Source of the DNA: Longimicrobium sp.
Lineage (GTDB): Bacteria; Gemmatimonadota; Gemmatimonadetes; Longimicrobiales; Longimicrobiaceae
Direction: 5' to 3'
Length of the DNA stretch: 64,000 bases
Assembly (NCBI GenBank): GCA_036389135.1
Contig: DASVQP010000101.1
Span: 1-64,000, forward strand
Within the stretch, counting starts at the first letter, position 1, and each line of letters starts with the position of its first letter. The notes beneath the pieces are model-generated. The model saw nothing but the letters and a program-made list of their open reading frames with translations. It ran no database searches and was not told the origin of the DNA. Of this stretch, positions 51,634-63,731 are shown piece by piece. The position numbers and the translations under genes are program-made.

Positions 51634-53002
51634 CCTCCTCGTCGCGCCCCACCCGCTCCAGCCCGTACTGCTTGATCTTGGCGTGCAGCGTGGCGCGGGA
51701 GATGGCGAGCCGCTGCGCCGCCAGCGTGCGGTTCCCCTCGGACAGGTAGAGCGTGCGCTCGATGTGCTGCCGCTCCACCTCTTCCAGGGTGAGGACGGTG
51801 CTGTCCAGCCGCGCCGCGCGGGGAGCGCCGGGGGCCCGCAGCGCCTCCGGGAGGTGCTCCGGGCCGATGACGTCGTCGCCCGGCGAGAGGACGAGGGCGC
51901 GCTCCAGCACGTTCCGCAGCTCGCGGACGTTTCCCGGCCAGGCGTAGCCCAGCAGCAGGTCCAGCGCGCGGTCGCTCAGCCGGTCCGGCGATGCGGGGTG
52001 GCGCAGGTGAAGCTGCCTGAGCGCCTCCAGCACCAGCTCCAGCACGTCTTCGCGCGACCTCTCGCGCAGCGGCGGGATGGTGAGCGGGAAGACGGAGAGG
52101 CGGTAGAAGAGGTCTTCGCGGAAACGCCCCGCACGCACCTCGGCCGCAAGATCCTTGTTGGTGGCCGCGATGAGGCGCACGTCCACCTGGATCTCGCGCG
52201 TGCCGCCCAGCCGGCGAAAGGTGCGCGTCTCCAGCACCCGCAGCAGCTTGGGCTGCAGGTCGGACGACAGGTCGCCGATCTCGTCGAGGAAGAGCGTCCC
52301 GCGGTCCGCCACCTCGAAGAGGCCGCGCTTCATCTCGCGCGCGTCGGTGAAGGCGCCCTTCTCGTGCCCGAACAGCTCGGAATCCAGAAAGGTGGCGGAG
52401 AGCCCCGCGCAGTTGATCTCCACGAATGCCGAGCGCGCCCGCGGGCTGAGCCCGTGCGTGAGCTGCGCCACCCAGCTCTTACCGGTGCCGCTCTCCCCCT
52501 GCAGCAGGAGCGTGGTGTCCTTTGACGAGGCGAGGAGCTCCACCTGCCGAGTCAGCTCGCGCATCCGCGGCGAGCTGCCCAGCGTGCCGGCGCGCCCCTG
52601 CTCCACCACACGCTCGGCCAGGGTGTGGTTGGCGCGGCGCAGCTCCACCTTTTCCACCGCGCGCTCGGCGGCGGCGCCCAGGTGGTCTAGGTCCACCGGC
52701 TTGGTGAGGAAGCCCTCCGCGCCGGCGCGCATCGCCTCCACGGCGGTCCCCACCTCGGCCTGGCCGGTGAGCATCACCACCGTGGCGCCGCGCGAGATGA
52801 GCACCTCCAGCACGTGCAGGCCGCTGATGCCGGGAAGGTTCACGTCCAGCAGCACCAGGTCGGGGAGGTGCGCCTCGAAGGTGCGCACCCCGTCTTCGCC
52901 GCTGAGCGCCTGGAAGGTCTCCCAGCCGCCGCGTTCGAAGTAGCGCCGCAGCACGCGCAGCACCGAAGGATCGTCGTCTACCAGGAGTACGGAACGTGCC
53001 AT
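51623..53002 (-). CDS. NtrC-family sigma-54-dependent response regulator
   Basis: A 459-residue activator. The receiver has acidic VDDDPS and phosphoacceptor Asp in LVLLDVNLPG. The AAA+ domain has Walker A GESGTGKSW, GAFTDA (the sigma-54 contact loop, with Asp for the second Gly, a common variant), Walker B GTLFLDEIGD and arginine-finger region FREDLFYRLSV. A Fis-type HTH closes it (RTLAAQRLAISRATLHAKI). It would act on sigma-54 promoters under a partner kinase, probably one of the kinases nearby. The 3' end overlaps the converging gene. Confidence 0.9.
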   Translation of the reverse strand: MARSVLLVDDDPSVLRVLRRYFERGGWETFQALSGEDGVRTFEAHLPDLVLLDVNLPGISGLHVLEVLISRGATVVMLTGQAEVGTAVEAMRAGAEGFLTKPVDLDHLGAAAERAVEKVELRRANHTLAERVVEQGRAGTLGSSPRMRELTRQVELLASSKDTTLLLQGESGTGKSWVAQLTHGLSPRARSAFVEINCAGLSATFLDSELFGHEKGAFTDAREMKRGLFEVADRGTLFLDEIGDLSSDLQPKLLRVLETRTFRRLGGTREIQVDVRLIAATNKDLAAEVRAGRFREDLFYRLSVFPLTIPPLRERSREDVLELVLEALRQLHLRHPASPDRLSDRALDLLLGYAWPGNVRELRNVLERALVLSPGDDVIGPEHLPEALRAPGAPRAARLDSTVLTLEEVERQHIERTLYLSEGNRTLAAQRLAISRATLHAKIKQYGLERVGRDEEATA

Positions 53003-53167
53003 GCGGCTTGTCGTCCAGAGGGGTCGTTGAGCGGGAGCTTTGCTGCGTCGCCTCCCCAAAGTATGCGAACGCGCCAAATTCTGCACCTTTCTTCGTGCGC
53101 GATGAGTCGCGCCCCCTTATCATAGGGGCGCTCACCGGGTTTGCGCGTCCCCTTTCCGGTTCCTTTG

Positions 53168-53557
53168 ATGTCTAACGAACCCGCACCGGTCGTGCTCGTG
53201 GTGGACGACGACGCCTCCGCGCGCCGCACCGCCAGCGAGATCCTGCGCAGGAGCGGCTACACGGTGCTGCAGGCGGCCGCGGGCACGGAGGCGCTCTCCG
53301 TGTCGTGGAAGCACGACGGCGGCATCGACCTCCTCCTCACCGACATCGTGCTCCCGGGGATGAACGGCGTGCAGCTCGCGGCTCGCATCGCGGACCAGCG
53401 GCCGGGGATCTCCGTGGTGTTCATGTCCGGCCGCCCCGAAGTGGACGCGGTGCGCTACGGCGTGCTGGCGCCCAGCTATCCCTTCCTCGCCAAGCCGTTC
53501 GGCGCCGCCGAGCTGCTGGAGATCGTGCGCGCCGTGCTGGCCGTGAGGGCGCCGTGA
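53168..53557 (+). CDS. single-domain response regulator
   Basis: A 129-residue lone receiver (VLVVDDDASARRT; phosphoacceptor Asp in LLLTDIVLPGMNG; Thr/Ser switch in VVFMSGRP; Lys in FLAKPFG). It has no output domain and may shuttle phosphate. Its stop overlaps the GTG of the following kinase (GTGA). The upstream spacer (53003-53167) contains GCGCGATGAGTCGCGCC, a variant of the GGGCGCGAT palindrome. Confidence 0.88.
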   Translation: MSNEPAPVVLVVDDDASARRTASEILRRSGYTVLQAAAGTEALSVSWKHDGGIDLLLTDIVLPGMNGVQLAARIADQRPGISVVFMSGRPEVDAVRYGVLAPSYPFLAKPFGAAELLEIVRAVLAVRAP

Positions 53558-55392
53558 GCGAAGGGATGCTGCGGGTCGTTATAGTGGACAAAGGGGACGG
53601 CACGACACCCTCGCCCCCGAATTCGCGGGCGATGCGCGTTGCCACGCACGACGAAGCGGTCGCGGCGGCGCTGTCCGGCACGTGCGACGCGGTGGTCCTG
53701 CGCGACGGAGGCGACGCGCTCGGCTGCGTCCGGCAGCTGGCGGGGCACGCCGTTCCGGTCATCGTCCTGGTGGAGGAGGGCGACCCCGCCGAATTCGCGC
53801 GGGCCGGCGCCGCCGCGTCGCTCCCGTACGCCGCGGCCACTCCGGAGCTGCTGGAGTGCCTGCTGCGGCACGCCATGGCCGCGCGCCAGGTGATCGCGCG
53901 CGAGGAAGGGTGCCGCCACCTCCTGGAGCTCCTGCGCGAGGCGGTGCTGGTGCAGAGCGGTGAGGCCGTGGCCTACGCCAACGCCGCCGCCGCCGCCATG
54001 CTGGGGCTGTCCCGCCCCGAAGACCTGCTGGGCCGCCCCGTGGCGGAGCTCTTCCACCCCGAGCTCCGCGAGCGTGCCGCGGAGTACATCCGCACCGCGG
54101 CTGCGGGAGAGCGCGCGCTTCCCGCCCACGAGCGCCTCCTGGGCGCGGACGGTGCCGCCATCGACGTGGAGATCACCGCAGGCGCCGTGGAGTACGCCGG
54201 GGAGCCGTCGGTGCTCATCGTGGCGCGCGACATCCGCGAGCGCCTGCGGCTGGAGGAGCAGCTCCGGCTGGCGCAGCGCATGGAGGCGGTGGGGCGGCTG
54301 GCGGGTGGCGTGGCGCACGACTTCAACAACCTCCTCACCACCATCAAGGGGAACGCAGACCTGCTGGCGATGGACATCCCCGCCGACTCGCCCAGCGTGG
54401 AGGACGTCGCGGAGATCCAGTCCGCCACCGTGCGCGCCGCCGCCCTCACGCGGCAGCTCCTCGCCTTCGGCCGCGGGCAGGTGCTCATCCCCCGCGTGCT
54501 GGACCTGAACGCGGCGCTCTCCGCCTCGCTCCCCATGCTCCGCAGCCTGGTGCCGGAAAAGGTGGAGGTCGCCACCGTGCTGGACCCGGCCATCTCGCCG
54601 GTGCACGCGGACCCGCAGCAGCTAGACCAGGTGCTGGTGAACCTGGCCCTCAACGCGCGCGACGCCATGCCGCACGGCGGCACGCTGCGCCTCGTGACCA
54701 CCAACGCCGTCGTCGCCGAGTCCGATCCGCGGCCCGCGTACATGGCCGCGGGCGAGTACGTGCGCCTCAGCGTGAGCGACGACGGCCACGGGATGGACGA
54801 CACCACGCGCCAGCAGGTCTTCGAGCCGTTCTTCACCACGCACGGGCCCGGCAAGGGCGCGGGGCTGGGGCTGGCGACGGTGTACGGGATCGTGAAGCAG
54901 AGCGGCGGCTACATCACCGTGGAGAGCGAGCTGGGGCGCGGCACCACCTTTCACATCCTCCTCCCGCGCGTCACCGACACCGACCCCGCCGCCGACGCGC
55001 CGCCCGAGCTCGCGCCCGCCACCGCGCGCGGCACGGTGCTCCTAGTAGAGGACGAGGACCCGGTGCGCCGCGTGACCGCTCGTGCCCTGTTTCGGCGCGG
55101 CTTCGGCGTGCTGGAGGCGCGCGACGGACGCGAGGCGCTGGAGCTGTGGGAGGAGCACGGCGCCACCGTTGACGTGGTGCTCACCGACCTGGTGATGCCG
55201 CACATGGGCGGCGAGGAGCTGGCGCGGCACCTGGGCGCCGCCTCCCCCGCCCTCCCCATCCTCTTCATGACGGGCTACACGCGCGGCGCCGCCCTCAACC
55301 GCGAGGCCCTCGGCCCCGGCGCCGAGGTCGTCCACAAGCCCTTTGACGCCGACGAGCTGGCCGAGCGCATCGCGCGGATGCTGGAGCGGTAG
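53554..55392 (+). CDS. PAS hybrid histidine kinase with C-terminal receiver
   Basis: A 612-residue protein. A receiver-like N-terminus (about 5-110; the phosphoacceptor is not evident) is followed by a PAS (about 125-230), GRLAGGVAHDFNNLLTTIKG, a HATPase (NLALNARDAMPHGG; FEPFFTTHGPGKGAGLGL) and a receiver (VLLVEDEDPVRR; VVLTDLVMPHMGG). It resembles the kinase at 47961 closely, suggesting duplication. It is translated from a GTG that overlaps the lone receiver gene's stop. Cytosolic, no helix visible. Confidence 0.88.
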   Translation: MSEGMLRVVIVDKGDGTTPSPPNSRAMRVATHDEAVAAALSGTCDAVVLRDGGDALGCVRQLAGHAVPVIVLVEEGDPAEFARAGAAASLPYAAATPELLECLLRHAMAARQVIAREEGCRHLLELLREAVLVQSGEAVAYANAAAAAMLGLSRPEDLLGRPVAELFHPELRERAAEYIRTAAAGERALPAHERLLGADGAAIDVEITAGAVEYAGEPSVLIVARDIRERLRLEEQLRLAQRMEAVGRLAGGVAHDFNNLLTTIKGNADLLAMDIPADSPSVEDVAEIQSATVRAAALTRQLLAFGRGQVLIPRVLDLNAALSASLPMLRSLVPEKVEVATVLDPAISPVHADPQQLDQVLVNLALNARDAMPHGGTLRLVTTNAVVAESDPRPAYMAAGEYVRLSVSDDGHGMDDTTRQQVFEPFFTTHGPGKGAGLGLATVYGIVKQSGGYITVESELGRGTTFHILLPRVTDTDPAADAPPELAPATARGTVLLVEDEDPVRRVTARALFRRGFGVLEARDGREALELWEEHGATVDVVLTDLVMPHMGGEELARHLGAASPALPILFMTGYTRGAALNREALGPGAEVVHKPFDADELAERIARMLER

Positions 55393-55394
55393 GG

Positions 55395-55830
55395 GGCCCT
55401 CACCCCCGGCTCGTTACACTCGCCTGCCCCCTCTACCGATAACAGGAGAGGGCTGCGCCCTCCTGTCATCGGTAGAGGGGGCGGAGATTGGTGCCGTTCG
55501 GCTGGCGTCGGTCCGGCGCATGTGCCCCCTCCCCCCGGGCCCCCTCCCCCGCCTGCGGGGGCGCAGGGCGGGTGAGGGGGAGAACTGCGTGTGCACCGCA
55601 GATGCGCTCGTAGGGGCGCGATTCATCGCGCCCACCCTTGAACCGCCTCGACATCGGCACCCCACACACATCCCGCGTAGGGGCAGCCCCACGTGGCTTC
55701 CCGCGCCATGGACGTGCGCCGAATCGTGCCGGCCTTCGCGAACCCGTTCCGATGCCGCGTTTCTCGAGCCGGCTTCAGCCGCCTTCCCGTGGTTCCAGCC
55801 GGGGGCTTCAGCCCCCGGCGCTGCCCCGGC
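55395..55830. repeat. composite intergenic repeat cluster
   Basis: The cluster starts 3 nt after the kinase stop. It has the CCGATAACAGGAGAGGGCTG unit (55435-55480), CCCCCTCCCCCCGGGCCCCC with CGCCTGCGGGGGCGCAGGGC (55527-55573), GTAGGGGCGCGATTCATCGC (55611-55630), GTAGGGGCAGCCCCACGTGG (55677-55696) and the two-hairpin unit (55765-55819). This is the most complete cluster in the window: six families side by side. It contains no gene. Confidence 0.75.
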
Positions 55831-55878
55831 ACCCGATGTCCCCGGCGCCGCCGTCCTCCACGATGCCCGCCGCTGCTG

Positions 55879-56277
55879 TCAGGTGTTAGGTACAATCAGG
55901 AGGCGGGCCCATTGCGGCGCGCCCGCTGGATCCGCGGTGCAGCGGAGGCGGGTGCCCCAGCCGGCGTCCGTGCGCGCGGCGGTGGCGGTGTGGAGCTCGC
56001 AGGCGGGGTCGCCGGCGCGCTGCTGGAGGGAGACGACGGGGCGCGCGCGGTGGGTCAGGACCAGGGGGACCGAGACGCTCGCATCCCCGCCGCGCGTGCG
56101 CTCCACGCGGACCTGCTCCGTGCCAGCCGCGCCGCCCAAGGCCGATGCAAGCTTCAGCTCTTCCGCGGCCACCACACGCGCACTCACACCGATCCCCCCG
56201 CCCACGCTCTGCGCACGCGCGGCGAGCGGAGAGGCGAGGAGGAGGATCGTGGCGGCCAGCAGCGGGAGTGAGCGCAT
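55879..56277 (-). CDS. small secreted hypothetical protein
   Basis: A 132-residue protein with a signal peptide (LPLLAATILLLASPLAARAQ). The mature part is Ala/Val-rich with an even spread of charged residues (VRVERTRGGDASVSVPLVL) and two cysteines, which could form a disulfide (DPACELHTA, RLRCTADP). The family is not recognised. It stands alone in a repeat-rich interval within the signalling island. Confidence 0.6.
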   Translation of the reverse strand: MRSLPLLAATILLLASPLAARAQSVGGGIGVSARVVAAEELKLASALGGAAGTEQVRVERTRGGDASVSVPLVLTHRARPVVSLQQRAGDPACELHTATAARTDAGWGTRLRCTADPAGAPQWARLLIVPNT

Positions 56278-56501
56278 TTCAAGACTCGCGGAAGAGGGTG
56301 GCTCCGGCGAGTCGTCGTAAAGCGAGGAGCGAGCCGCGTCTCCCTGTGCGCTAAACGCATGCGCTATAGCAAGTTAACTTAGTGCAAGGTGGTCCTGTTC
56401 TGTCGAGAAACCGGACGGTGTAGCGGATACCTTGCGGAGTAACAACACGAGAGGCCGATGAATGGCCATTCGTCGCGTTTCCGGTCAGTGTATGGCGTAG
56501 C

Positions 56502-56537
56502 AAAGAGGCGCGAGGGATATTCTCCTCGCGCCTCTTT
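56502..56537 (-). terminator. terminator after the GAF-PAS kinase gene
   Basis: A 14-bp perfect stem, AAAGAGGCGCGAGG (56502-56515) with CCTCGCGCCTCTTT (56524-56537), 28 nt beyond the stop at 56565. The A/T ends let it work in both directions. The spacer 56278-56501 shows no gene. Confidence 0.8.
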
Positions 56538-56564
56538 TGCTTCCATCGAGCGGATGTTCAGTGC

Positions 56565-59035
<2,471 letters not shown>

Positions 59036-59039
<4 letters not shown>

Positions 59040-60586
59040 TCTCGCGCCGCGTCCTCCACCACCGCGCCGGGGAGGAGAACGGTAAAAGTACTACCCTTTC
59101 CGGGCAAGCTCTCTGCCCAGATTCGCCCGCCGTGGAGTCCCACGATGTTGCGGCAGATGGGGAGCCCCAGCCCGGTGCCCCCCTTCTCGCGGCTGTCCGA
59201 CGAGTCCACCTGCTGGAAGCGCTCGAAGATCGACTCCAGCTTCGCCGCGGGGATGCCGCGCCCCTGGTCGCGCACCTGCACGCGCAGGTCGGCGCCCACC
59301 ACTTCGGCGCGCACCCACACGGCGCCGCCGCGCGGCGAGTACTTGGCCGCGTTGGAAACCAGGTTGGTGAGCACCTGCGCGATGCGGTCGGGGTCCACGT
59401 TCACCGCCACGTCGGGGAGGTCGGTCACCAGCAGGAGGTCGGCCTGCTCCAGCAGGGGGCGGATGGTGTCGATGGCGTCGTCGGCGATCTGGCGGATGGA
59501 GAAGGGGCGCCGCTCGATCTCCAGCTTGCCGGAGGCCATCTTCTCCAGGTCCAGCACGTTGTCGATCAGCCGGCCCAGCCGCTCGGAATTCGCCAGCGCC
59601 AGTGCAACCATGCGCGCGGCGCGCTCGGGGTAGTTGGCAAGCACGCCGCCGTGCAGCAGCCCCAGCGATCCGCGGATGGCGGTGAGCGGGGTGCGCAGCT
59701 CGTGGCTCACCAGCGAGATCAGCTCGTCCTTGAGCCGCTCGTGCGCGCGGCGCTGCGTCACGTCGCGCGCGATCCCGCTGAGCCCCATCACCCGCCCGCC
59801 CACCACCTCCAGCTGCACCCGCTGCTCCAGCCAGAGCTCGGCGCCGTCCACCACCAGCGGCACCTCGCGCACGGTGGTGGGGATGCGGTCGCGGAGCTGG
59901 GCGCAGTAGAACTCGCGCACCTCGTGGCGCACGTCCTCGCGCACCATCTCCGTGGCGCTGCGCCCCACGACTCCCTCGCCCAGCAGCGCGCACGCCGAGG
60001 GGTTGGCGTAGGTCACCACGCCGCGCGTGTCGGTACGGCAGATGGCGTCGGTGGCGTCCTCCACCAGGGTGCGGTAGCGCGCCTCGGCGGCGGCCAGCGA
60101 CTGCGTGTGGAGCGCGCGCACCTCCAGCAGGTTGCGGATGCGCAGCAGCGCCTCCCCCGGCTCGAACGGCTTGGAGAGGAAGTCGCGCGCGCCGCACGCC
60201 AGCGCCTGCTGCACCACCGTCGCACGGTCTTCGCCGGTGACCACCAGGATGGGGACGGCGCCGCCCGCCAGCGAGCGCACGTCCTGCACGACGTCGAAGC
60301 CGTGCCGGTCCGGCATGCGCAGGTCCACGATCACCAGGTCCGGCTCCACCTCCGCGCAGAGCGGCGCCACCTCGCCGCCGCGCGTGGCGAACCACACGCG
60401 GCGGTAGCCGGCGCGCGCCAGGAGGCGCTTCATCACCTCGATGACGCCCGGGTCGTCGTCCGCCACCACGATGCGGCAGTCGCGGAGCTGCTCGGGCGCC
60501 AGGAGCGGGTCGTGGGGCAATGCGACGGTGCGATGGGGGCGGCGTGCCAGGATGCTGCGCGGCTGCGGGTCCAATATGGAGGGCAT
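59036..60586 (-). CDS. REC-PAS histidine kinase
   Basis: A 516-residue protein. A receiver (about 37-155; Asp in LVIVDLRMPD) leads into a PAS (about 170-285), then HisKA (LISLVSHELRTPLTAIRG) and HATPase (NLVSNAAKYSPRGG; GTGLGLPICRNIVGLHGG). It lacks a C-terminal receiver. Start at MPSILDP; the upstream extension shows no coding character. It is the first gene of a two-kinase operon whose stop overlaps the next start. Confidence 0.87.
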
Positions 60587-61036
60587 CGGCGTCCGGTCAA
60601 ATTGCGGGGGCCGCGGACGGATGTCCGCGTGCCCCGCAAAGGCAGGGAGCGTGCCGATGCCGGGTCGCAGCGCAAGTGGTTGCGCGCCATACATTTGAGT
60701 TGGCGCGGAGGGGGTGCGGCGGCGTCCGGCTTCTGTACGCCGTCGCGAATCCAGACGGGTGCTTAGAAACCTACTTCCTGAACGGAGCGCCTACGCCGCC
60801 TCTGTCTCCGCGCCGTAGACCGTGCGCGTAGTGAAGGAAACGACTGCCGCTACCGGTGCCGTACCGGCCCGCGCTCCGCAGTCCGTACAGGCCTGGCTAT
60901 GGAGCATGGGCCAGTCCGGAGCTGGCAGCGTGGATCGCTTCCTTCACTTCGCATTCGAATCCGGCGTGGAAGCACGGATTGGGGGGTGCTCCGTTCAGGA
61001 AATGGGCGACGCCGCTGCGTTGTGTTCGATACCCTG
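60587..61036. other. gene-free spacer with a 17-bp inverted repeat
   Basis: TTCCTGAACGGAGCGCC (60775-60791) and its near-perfect complement GGTGCTCCGTTCAGGAA (60985-61001) bound about 227 bp. A 72-codon GTG frame (60822-61040) crosses the region but lacks a ribosome binding site. The promoter of the REC-PAS kinase gene must lie near 60590-60700. Confidence 0.5.
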
Positions 61037-62164
61037 CTAGCGGTCGCGGCGCGCCGCGTCGTGGGCGCGGAAGTGCGCGTGGAGCACGGGGAGGGCGGCC
61101 TCGAAGGCGGCGACTACCGTGGGGTCGAATTGCGTGCCGGAACAGCGCCGGATCTCGGCCACCGCGGCTTCCCAGGGGAGGGCGTCGCGGTAGGCGCGGG
61201 CGGAGGTCATGGCGTCCAGCGTGTCGGCCACGGCCAGGACGCGCGCCGCCAGCGGGATGCGGTCGCCCGCCAGCCCGTCCGGGTAGCCGTACCCGTCCCA
61301 CCGCTCGTGATGCCAGCGCACCACGCCGATCACCAGCGGGTCGTCGATCAGCGGCTCCAGGATGCGCGCGCCGGCCGCGGGGTGCCCCTCCATCAGCTCC
61401 AGCTCGGCCGTGGTGAGCGTCCCCGGCTTGTTGAGCACCGAGTCCGGGATGCCGATCTTTCCCACGTCGTGCAGGTCGCCCGCCAGCGGAAAGCGCAGCA
61501 GGTCGATCCCGCCCGTCACCTCGGCCATGGACATGGCGTAGGCGGTGACGCGCTTGGCGTGGCCGGCGGTGTAGGCATCCTTGACCTCCACGGCGGTGAC
61601 CAGCGCCCGCGCCGCGCGCAGAATCCAGAGCCGGCTCTCCGCGTCGCGGTGGCGTAGGCGGGCCTCCAGCAGGTCGCGCTCGCGGGCGGCGGCGCGCTCG
61701 GCCCGCTGCCGCGCGACGGACTGCTCCACCTGCAGCCGCAGCTCGTCCAGCTCGAAGGGCTTCAGCAGCACCGCGTCCACCCCGCGCTCCACCGCCCCGA
61801 CTAGAGCGGGTACGTCGGCGTCGCCGCTCATCAGCACGCTGCGCACCCCCGGCAGGCGCGCGCGCACCTCCTGCAGCAGCTCAAGCCCGCTGGAGACCGG
61901 AAGGCGCAGGTCGGTCACCACGACGTCGAAGCGTTCGCTCTCCAGCAGCTCCAGCGCCTCGTCCGCGCCGGCGGCGCTGCGCACGTGGTAGCCGCGCTCC
62001 TGCAGGAAGACGCGTATCAGCCGGCGCACCGAGTGGTCGTCGTCCACGACCAGGATGCGCGGGGCTTCGGATGCGGGGTCGCTCAAGGGGAGAGGCCGGG
62101 AGGAGGAGGATGCGATACGGGGGGGCGTCGGGCGAGAATCGGTACGTATGGGACATTCTGTCAT
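61037..62164 (-). CDS. HD-GYP response regulator
   Basis: A 375-residue protein with a receiver (about 36-150, Asp in VVTDLRLPVS) and an intact HD-GYP domain (about 185-360). The motifs LHDVGKIGIPD and HHERWDGYGYP are canonical, so cyclic-di-GMP hydrolysis is likely. It provides the enzymatic output that the degenerate homologue at 50656 lacks. Start at MTECPIRT; glgC is divergent, 106 bp away. Confidence 0.92.
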   Translation of the reverse strand: MTECPIRTDSRPTPPRIASSSSRPLPLSDPASEAPRILVVDDDHSVRRLIRVFLQERGYHVRSAAGADEALELLESERFDVVVTDLRLPVSSGLELLQEVRARLPGVRSVLMSGDADVPALVGAVERGVDAVLLKPFELDELRLQVEQSVARQRAERAAARERDLLEARLRHRDAESRLWILRAARALVTAVEVKDAYTAGHAKRVTAYAMSMAEVTGGIDLLRFPLAGDLHDVGKIGIPDSVLNKPGTLTTAELELMEGHPAAGARILEPLIDDPLVIGVVRWHHERWDGYGYPDGLAGDRIPLAARVLAVADTLDAMTSARAYRDALPWEAAVAEIRRCSGTQFDPTVVAAFEAALPVLHAHFRAHDAARRDR

Positions 62165-62270
62165 CGCGAGGCCTCTTTGTCCAGTCCCGCGCGGCCTGAG
62201 CGGGAATGGGCCAACTTCTTGCCGTGACGGGGGGTGCCGGATCACACCCCACACTGCCCGTTCGCATTCC

Positions 62271-63539
62271 ATGAGCCAGATGCTCGCAGTCATTCTCGGC
62301 GGCGGCGCCGGGACGCGCCTCTTCCCGTTGACCAAGGACCGCGCCAAACCCGCCGTGCCGCTCGCGGGCAAGTACCGCCTCATCGACGTTCCCATCTCCA
62401 ACTGCATCAGCAGCGGGCTGTACCGGATGTTCGTGCTTACGCAGTACAACTCCGCCAGCCTCAACAGCCACATCACGCACTCGTACGTCTTCGACCGCTT
62501 CCACGGCGGCTTCGTGACGATCCTGGCGGCCGAGCAGACCGCCTCGTCGGAGCTGTGGTACCAGGGGACGGCGGACGCGGTGCGCCAGTCGATGCCGCAC
62601 ATCCGCAGCGTGCCGCACGAGCGCGTCATCATCCTCTCGGGCGACCAGCTCTACGCGATGGACTACCGCAAGATGCTGGCGCACCACGACGCGACGGGCG
62701 CCGACATCACGGTGGCCGCCACGCCGGTGACGGCCGAGGACGCGCCCGGCTTCGGCATCATGCACACGGACGAGGCGCACCGCATCACGGCCTTCTACGA
62801 GAAGCCGCGGCACGAGGAGCTGGCGGGCAAGGAGAGCCCGGCCACGCCGGAGATGGAGGCCGCGGGGCGGATCTACCTGGCGTCGATGGGCATCTACATC
62901 TTCAACGCCGGCACCCTGCGCGACGTGCTGGACCGCAAGCCGGACGACCACGACTTCGGCAAGCAGATCATCCCCGGCGCCATCGAGGAGCTCAAGGTGG
63001 TGGCGTACCCGTTCGCGGGGTACTGGAACGACATCGGGACGGTGCGGTCGTACTTCGAGACGAGCATCATGCTGGCCCAGCCGCACCCCGCGTTCAACCT
63101 GTACGACCCGGCGATGCCGCTGTACACCAACGCGCGCATGCTGCCGCCCGCCAAGATGACCCGCACGCGCCTGGAGCACGCCATCGTGGCCGAGGGGAGC
63201 ATCATCGAGGACAGCGAGATCACGGACTCGGTGGTGGGGATCCGCTCGTACATCTCCGGCGGCACGCGCATCCACCGCGCGGTGCTGCTGGGCTCGGACT
63301 ATTACGGGTGGCAGGAAGGCGAGACGCGCAACTACGCCCAGGGCCCCCTGCGCCCCGGCATCGGCGAGGGCACGCGCATCGAGAACGCCATCGTGGACCG
63401 CAACGTCGCCATCGGCAAGCGCTGCATCATCACGAACCGCGAGGGCATCCGCGACGGCGAGGGCCCCAACTGGTACATCCGCGACGGGATCGTGGTGATC
63501 CCAAAGAACGCGGAGATACCGGATGGGACCGTCATCTGA
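62271..63539 (+). CDS. glgC: glucose-1-phosphate adenylyltransferase
   Basis: A 422-residue ADP-glucose pyrophosphorylase, the first step of glycogen synthesis. VILGGGAGTRLFPLTKDRAK carries the nucleotide loop, and RLIDVPISNCIS, LSGDQLYAMDY, GYWNDIGTVRSYFE and a C-terminal beta-helix (IVAEGSIIEDSEITDSVVG) are present. The gene is transcribed towards a glycogen synthase start 192 bp downstream, across an IHR-type repeat. Start at ATG 62271, before SQMLAVILGG. Confidence 0.95.
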   Translation: MSQMLAVILGGGAGTRLFPLTKDRAKPAVPLAGKYRLIDVPISNCISSGLYRMFVLTQYNSASLNSHITHSYVFDRFHGGFVTILAAEQTASSELWYQGTADAVRQSMPHIRSVPHERVIILSGDQLYAMDYRKMLAHHDATGADITVAATPVTAEDAPGFGIMHTDEAHRITAFYEKPRHEELAGKESPATPEMEAAGRIYLASMGIYIFNAGTLRDVLDRKPDDHDFGKQIIPGAIEELKVVAYPFAGYWNDIGTVRSYFETSIMLAQPHPAFNLYDPAMPLYTNARMLPPAKMTRTRLEHAIVAEGSIIEDSEITDSVVGIRSYISGGTRIHRAVLLGSDYYGWQEGETRNYAQGPLRPGIGEGTRIENAIVDRNVAIGKRCIITNREGIRDGEGPNWYIRDGIVVIPKNAEIPDGTVI

Positions 63540-63587
63540 AAAAGAAGTGCGGTAGTGCGTGAGTGCGCCCTGGCGACGGAACAGCGG

Positions 63588-63678
63588 TTCACGCAGAGAC
63601 ACAGAGACAACAGAGAGCCGCAAAGGGGGGTCTCTCTTCCATCCCTTTCCCTGTTACTCTGTGTCTCCGTGTGAGATG
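63588..63678. repeat. IHR-type inverted repeat, copy 5
   Basis: TTCACGCAGAGACACAGAG (63589-63607) and CTCTGTGTCTCCGTGTGAGA (63658-63677) are almost perfect complements, separated by a 50-bp centre. This is the clearest copy of the family. It lies between glgC and glgA. Confidence 0.8.
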
Positions 63679-63731
63679 TAGTTCGGCAGTACCCACGAAG
63701 TTGAACGCACCAACGCACAAACGCACTGTCC

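Noticed and set aside
60822-61040. A 72-codon GTG frame in the spacer before the HD-GYP regulator
   Set aside because: No ribosome binding site, no recognisable family, and it runs across the 17-bp inverted repeats.
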